A stretch of 64,000 nucleotides of DNA, taken from assembly GCA_051201605.1 (NCBI GenBank), contig CP179201.1, positions 372,001 through 436,000 of the forward strand. Reading direction: 5' to 3'. Of this stretch, positions 61,662 through 64,000 are shown piece after piece. Made by a program: the position numbers and the translations under genes. The notes beneath the pieces are model-generated. The model was not told where the DNA came from. It saw nothing but the letters and a program-made list of their open reading frames with translations, and made no database searches. The DNA is from CABZJG01 sp902512685 (GTDB lineage: Bacteria; Pseudomonadota; Alphaproteobacteria; Rhodobacterales; Rhodobacteraceae). The number at the start of each line of letters is the position of its first letter. Position 1 is the stretch's first letter.

Positions 61662-63509
61662 TTATACCCCAATGCGCTGCTGTTTGCGGATCGCGTCATG
61701 ATCGGCGCGCGCATCGCGCACCTCTTGGCGTGCGCTAACCTCGGGCACGCCCACATCCCATGATGCATCGCCCGGGGTCCATTCATAGGCATCTGACGGA
61801 ATGGTCAAAACCGTTGTTCTGTCGTTCTGCTGCGCCCATTTCATCGCTTCGTCCAATTCCCCCAAAGTCTCCACGCGGCGTCCATAAGCGCCCATAGATT
61901 CGGCATGTTTGGCGAAATCCACAAAAAAAGGTTCTTTCACACGGCAGTCTTTGATCAGATTATTAAACGACGCCCCGCCTTTAAAATTCTGTAGCCGGTT
62001 GATAATGGCAAAGCCGCCATTGTCGGGCACGATGACAATGATTTTATGGCCGGTCAGAACGGTGGAATAAATATCTGAATTCATCATCATATAAGTGCCG
62101 TCCCCGACGATGACGATGGGTGTGCGGCTGTCGTCGGCCATGGCGGCGCCCCAGCCGGCGGGAATCTCATAGCCCATGCAGGAAAAGCCAAATTCCGTAT
62201 CCACCGTGTTGGGGGCTTTGACACGCCAGCCTTTGTTGACCTCACCCGGAGGGCCGCCTGCCGCGGTGATCACCAGATCATTGGTTTTAGCATTGTCCTG
62301 AATGACTTTGATCACCTGCGCATAAGTCGGCACATGCGCATTGTTTGGGGCTTGCAGCTCATCCAGCAGCGCGTTCCATTTTGCCATTTCATCGCGCCCC
62401 TTGGCTATCCAGCCGCTTGGCGCTGTCCAGTCGCCCAAGGCTGCCTCAAGCTCGCGCAGGCTTTCACGCGCATCGCCTACCACCGAGATGGCGCGGTGTT
62501 TGGTGGCATCAAAGCGCGCCGCATTGATGGAAATAAACTTTGCATCGGGCTGAAAGCTGCTCCATGAGCCGGTGGTGAAATCCTGCAATCTGGTGCCGAT
62601 GGATAAAATCACATCCGCCTCGGCCGCCATGGCATTGGCCGAGGATGATCCGGTCACGCCAATGCCGCCCACATACGCGGGGTGCTCATGCACCACCGCG
62701 CCTTTTCCGGCGATGGTTTCACACAGCGGAATGCCGCGCGCCTTGGCAAAATCACCCAGTATTTCTTCGGCAAAAGAATAGCGCACGCCGCCGCCCGAAA
62801 TGATCAGCGGCCGTTTGGCAGCTTTCAGCGCGGCGATGGCTTTGGCCAGCTGCTGCAAATCGGGGCGCGGTCGCGGGATACGGTGCACCGTGGGTTCAAA
62901 AAATGCCTCGGGGTAATCAAAGGCAATTTCCTGCGTGTCCTGACAAAGTCCGATAAAGGCCGGTCCGCAATCGGCCGGATCAAGCATGGCAGCAATGGCC
63001 TGCGGCAGGGATGAAATAATCTGTTCGGGATGGGTGATGCGGTCCCAGTAGCGGGTCACTGGCTTAAAGCTTTCATTCACCGTCAGGGTCGGGTTGTTGA
63101 AATGCTCGACCTGCTGCAGCACCGGATCAGGGCGGCGGTTGGAAAACGTATCGCCCGAGATCAGCAGCACCGGAAGGCGGTTGGAATGGGCCACGCCCGC
63201 AGCCGTGACCATATTGGTGGCCCCGGGGCCAACAGATGAGGTTGCGATCATCAATTGCCGCCGCCGTTTGGCCTTGGCATAGCCAATGGCGGCCAGAGCC
63301 ATTGATTGCTCGTTCTGGCCGCGCCAGGTTGGCAACCTATCCTGCACCGCTTCCAACGCTTCGGCCAAACAGGTCACATTGCCATGCCCGAAAATTCCGA
63401 ACACACCAGCAAAAAGCGGAACACGCTCGCCGTCAATGTCGGTAAATTGGTTGCATAGATAACGAACCAGCGCCTGCGCCATCGTCAATCGAACAAAGTC
63501 TTTGGCCAT
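61662..63509 (-). CDS. iolD: 3D-(3,5/4)-trihydroxycyclohexane-1,2-dione hydrolase IolD
   Basis: Thiamine-diphosphate enzyme that opens the inositol ring after IolE. The 615 residues begin DFVRLTMAQALVRYLCNQFTD, include FGIFGHGNVTCLAEALEA near residue 37, the catalytic Glu region NEQSMALAAIGYAKAKRRRQ near 65, and the C-terminal ThDP motif IVIVGDGTYMMMNSDIYS near 470. ATG 63509 gives the family N-terminus and length, with GGGAG upstream; the frame stays open far upstream to the window end, which is not coding. Other inositol genes (iolA, iolB, iolC, iolG) are not in the window. Confidence 0.94.
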   Translation of the reverse strand: MAKDFVRLTMAQALVRYLCNQFTDIDGERVPLFAGVFGIFGHGNVTCLAEALEAVQDRLPTWRGQNEQSMALAAIGYAKAKRRRQLMIATSSVGPGATNMVTAAGVAHSNRLPVLLISGDTFSNRRPDPVLQQVEHFNNPTLTVNESFKPVTRYWDRITHPEQIISSLPQAIAAMLDPADCGPAFIGLCQDTQEIAFDYPEAFFEPTVHRIPRPRPDLQQLAKAIAALKAAKRPLIISGGGVRYSFAEEILGDFAKARGIPLCETIAGKGAVVHEHPAYVGGIGVTGSSSANAMAAEADVILSIGTRLQDFTTGSWSSFQPDAKFISINAARFDATKHRAISVVGDARESLRELEAALGDWTAPSGWIAKGRDEMAKWNALLDELQAPNNAHVPTYAQVIKVIQDNAKTNDLVITAAGGPPGEVNKGWRVKAPNTVDTEFGFSCMGYEIPAGWGAAMADDSRTPIVIVGDGTYMMMNSDIYSTVLTGHKIIVIVPDNGGFAIINRLQNFKGGASFNNLIKDCRVKEPFFVDFAKHAESMGAYGRRVETLGELDEAMKWAQQNDRTTVLTIPSDAYEWTPGDASWDVGVPEVSARQEVRDARADHDAIRKQQRIGV

Positions 63510-63657
63510 ATCACTCTCCCGCGGTATTACCTTAATTACTATCTGTTCCGCGCAGCTCCGAATTGAACCTTTGGGGCCAGGCAGCGGCGCAATTTTCAAG
63601 GGATTTTCCCAGATCAGTTGCAATATAAACAGGGTTTGATATGAAATGGAAGAACCC

Positions 63658-63673
63658 TTGCAACCGGTTGCAA
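63658..63673. promoter_or_regulatory. Perfect 16-bp palindrome, LacI-family-type operator
   Basis: TTGCAACCGGTTGCAA is a perfect palindrome centred on CCGG, the form typical of LacI-family operators. It sits between divergent iolD (start 63509) and the aldolase (start 63693); a half-site TTGCAA occurs 40 bases upstream at 63618. Confidence 0.65.
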
Positions 63674-63692
63674 CAAAGCGATGTGAGTGAAA

Positions 63693-64000
63693 ATGATACC
63701 GAACAATTTGAAGGCTAAATGGCAAAACGGCGAACCCACTGTCAACGGATGGCTGTCCATAGGAAATGCTTTTGCGGCCGAGATTATGGCCGAGCAGGGC
63801 TTTGACAGCCTGACCATTGATTTGCAGCACGGGTTTTTGGACTACAGTGATGCCAAATCCATGTTGCAGGCGCTGCGCGCAAGTGGTGTTACGCCTTTGG
63901 CGCGGGTGCCATGGCTCGATCCCGGGATAATCATGAAAATGCTGGATGGCGGCGCTTACGGGATCATATGCCCCATGGTCAATCGCCCCGAGCAAGCGGC
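63693..64000 (+). CDS. HpcH/HpaI family aldolase, 3' end beyond the window
   Basis: The first 102 residues of a class II pyruvate aldolase or citrate lyase beta-like TIM barrel. It starts NNLKAKWQNGEPTVNGWLSI, then AAEIMAEQGFDSLTIDLQHG near residue 26-45, PLARVPWLDPGIIMKMLDGG near residue 69, and ends at the window edge after MVNRPEQA. These motifs are those of 4-hydroxy-2-oxoheptanedioate / 2-keto-3-deoxy aldolases. It is divergent from iolD and likely belongs to the same sugar or polyol catabolic region. The ATG at 63693 has only a weak upstream site. Confidence 0.88.
   Translation, partial: MIPNNLKAKWQNGEPTVNGWLSIGNAFAAEIMAEQGFDSLTIDLQHGFLDYSDAKSMLQALRASGVTPLARVPWLDPGIIMKMLDGGAYGIICPMVNRPEQA

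Noticed and set aside
63510..63995. Upstream in-frame extension of iolD to the window end
   Set aside because: It would cross the palindrome and the opposing aldolase gene; the family start is at 63509.

Overview
The window looks like chromosomal DNA of a marine Roseobacter-group alphaproteobacterium (Rhodobacteraceae). GC is moderate, in the mid-50s percent by eye. The evidence is the gene set: a TrcR/DUF1013 regulator, the large methylsuccinyl-CoA dehydrogenase of the ethylmalonyl-CoA pathway, membrane urate oxidase PuuD, several FAD-GcvT (dimethylglycine/sarcosine dehydrogenase-like) flavoproteins, COQ9, DUF2794, a GTTC-N7-GTTC LexA box, and a NudC / prephenate dehydratase / membrane cytochrome c / Yej-type ABC transporter neighbourhood. 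I identify no genus. No tRNA, rRNA, CRISPR array, prophage or intact insertion sequence was seen. Genes are dense and often overlap by 4 bp.

Layout. 0-9 kb: YtoQ protein, a secreted Sel1-like protein, alanine dehydrogenase with a divergent Lrp/AsnC regulator, a two-gene hydroxyproline/betaine-type unit (proline racemase family plus enolase superfamily), PPK2 and a threonine dehydratase-like enzyme. 9-11 kb: rpsU (with terminator), COQ9 and a quinone oxidoreductase. 11-20 kb: an uninterrupted eight-gene minus-strand operon holding two FAD-GcvT demethylase-like flavoproteins, a homocysteine methyltransferase-like protein, an MDR oxidoreductase, two LysE exporters, a GFA-family protein and an Xre-cupin regulator behind a perfect inverted repeat. 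This is the best candidate for an undescribed catabolic system. 20-24.4 kb: RluA, a C-terminally truncated DnaE2 behind a LexA box, DUF2794. 24.5-30.6 kb: urate-to-ureidoglycolate catabolism (NCS2 permease, AllA, PuuE-UraD fusion, UraH, LysR, PuuD).

30.6-44.6 kb: DapA, lytic transglycosylase, EamA permease, a split divergent MnmD/MnmC2 pair, META lipoprotein, Mcd, TauE/SafE, TrcR, RecR, YbaB, an acyl-CoA ligase, a TauD dioxygenase, and a small membrane protein followed by a frameshifted small secreted protein. 44.7-49.8 kb: dnaX, a small accessory patch with a DUF2059 protein and a decayed IS6-family transposase, a tyrosine phosphatase, RsgA and the 4.5S SRP RNA. 49.8-58.6 kb: NudC, SRPBCC protein, PheA, membrane cytochrome c and a yejABEF-type peptide importer. 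58.9-64 kb: a sugar/polyol catabolic region with a beta-hydroxyacid dehydrogenase and TIM-barrel isomerase on the plus strand, iolD-iolE on the minus strand, and the start of an HpcH/HpaI aldolase next to a perfect LacI-like palindrome.

How it fits together: the accessory content is scavenging of nitrogenous and methylated dissolved organic matter (alanine, hydroxyproline-type compounds, methylated amines, purines/urate, peptides, inositol), interleaved with housekeeping genes for replication, repair, translation and cofactors. All functions are assigned from protein sequence patterns read by eye; no database search was run.
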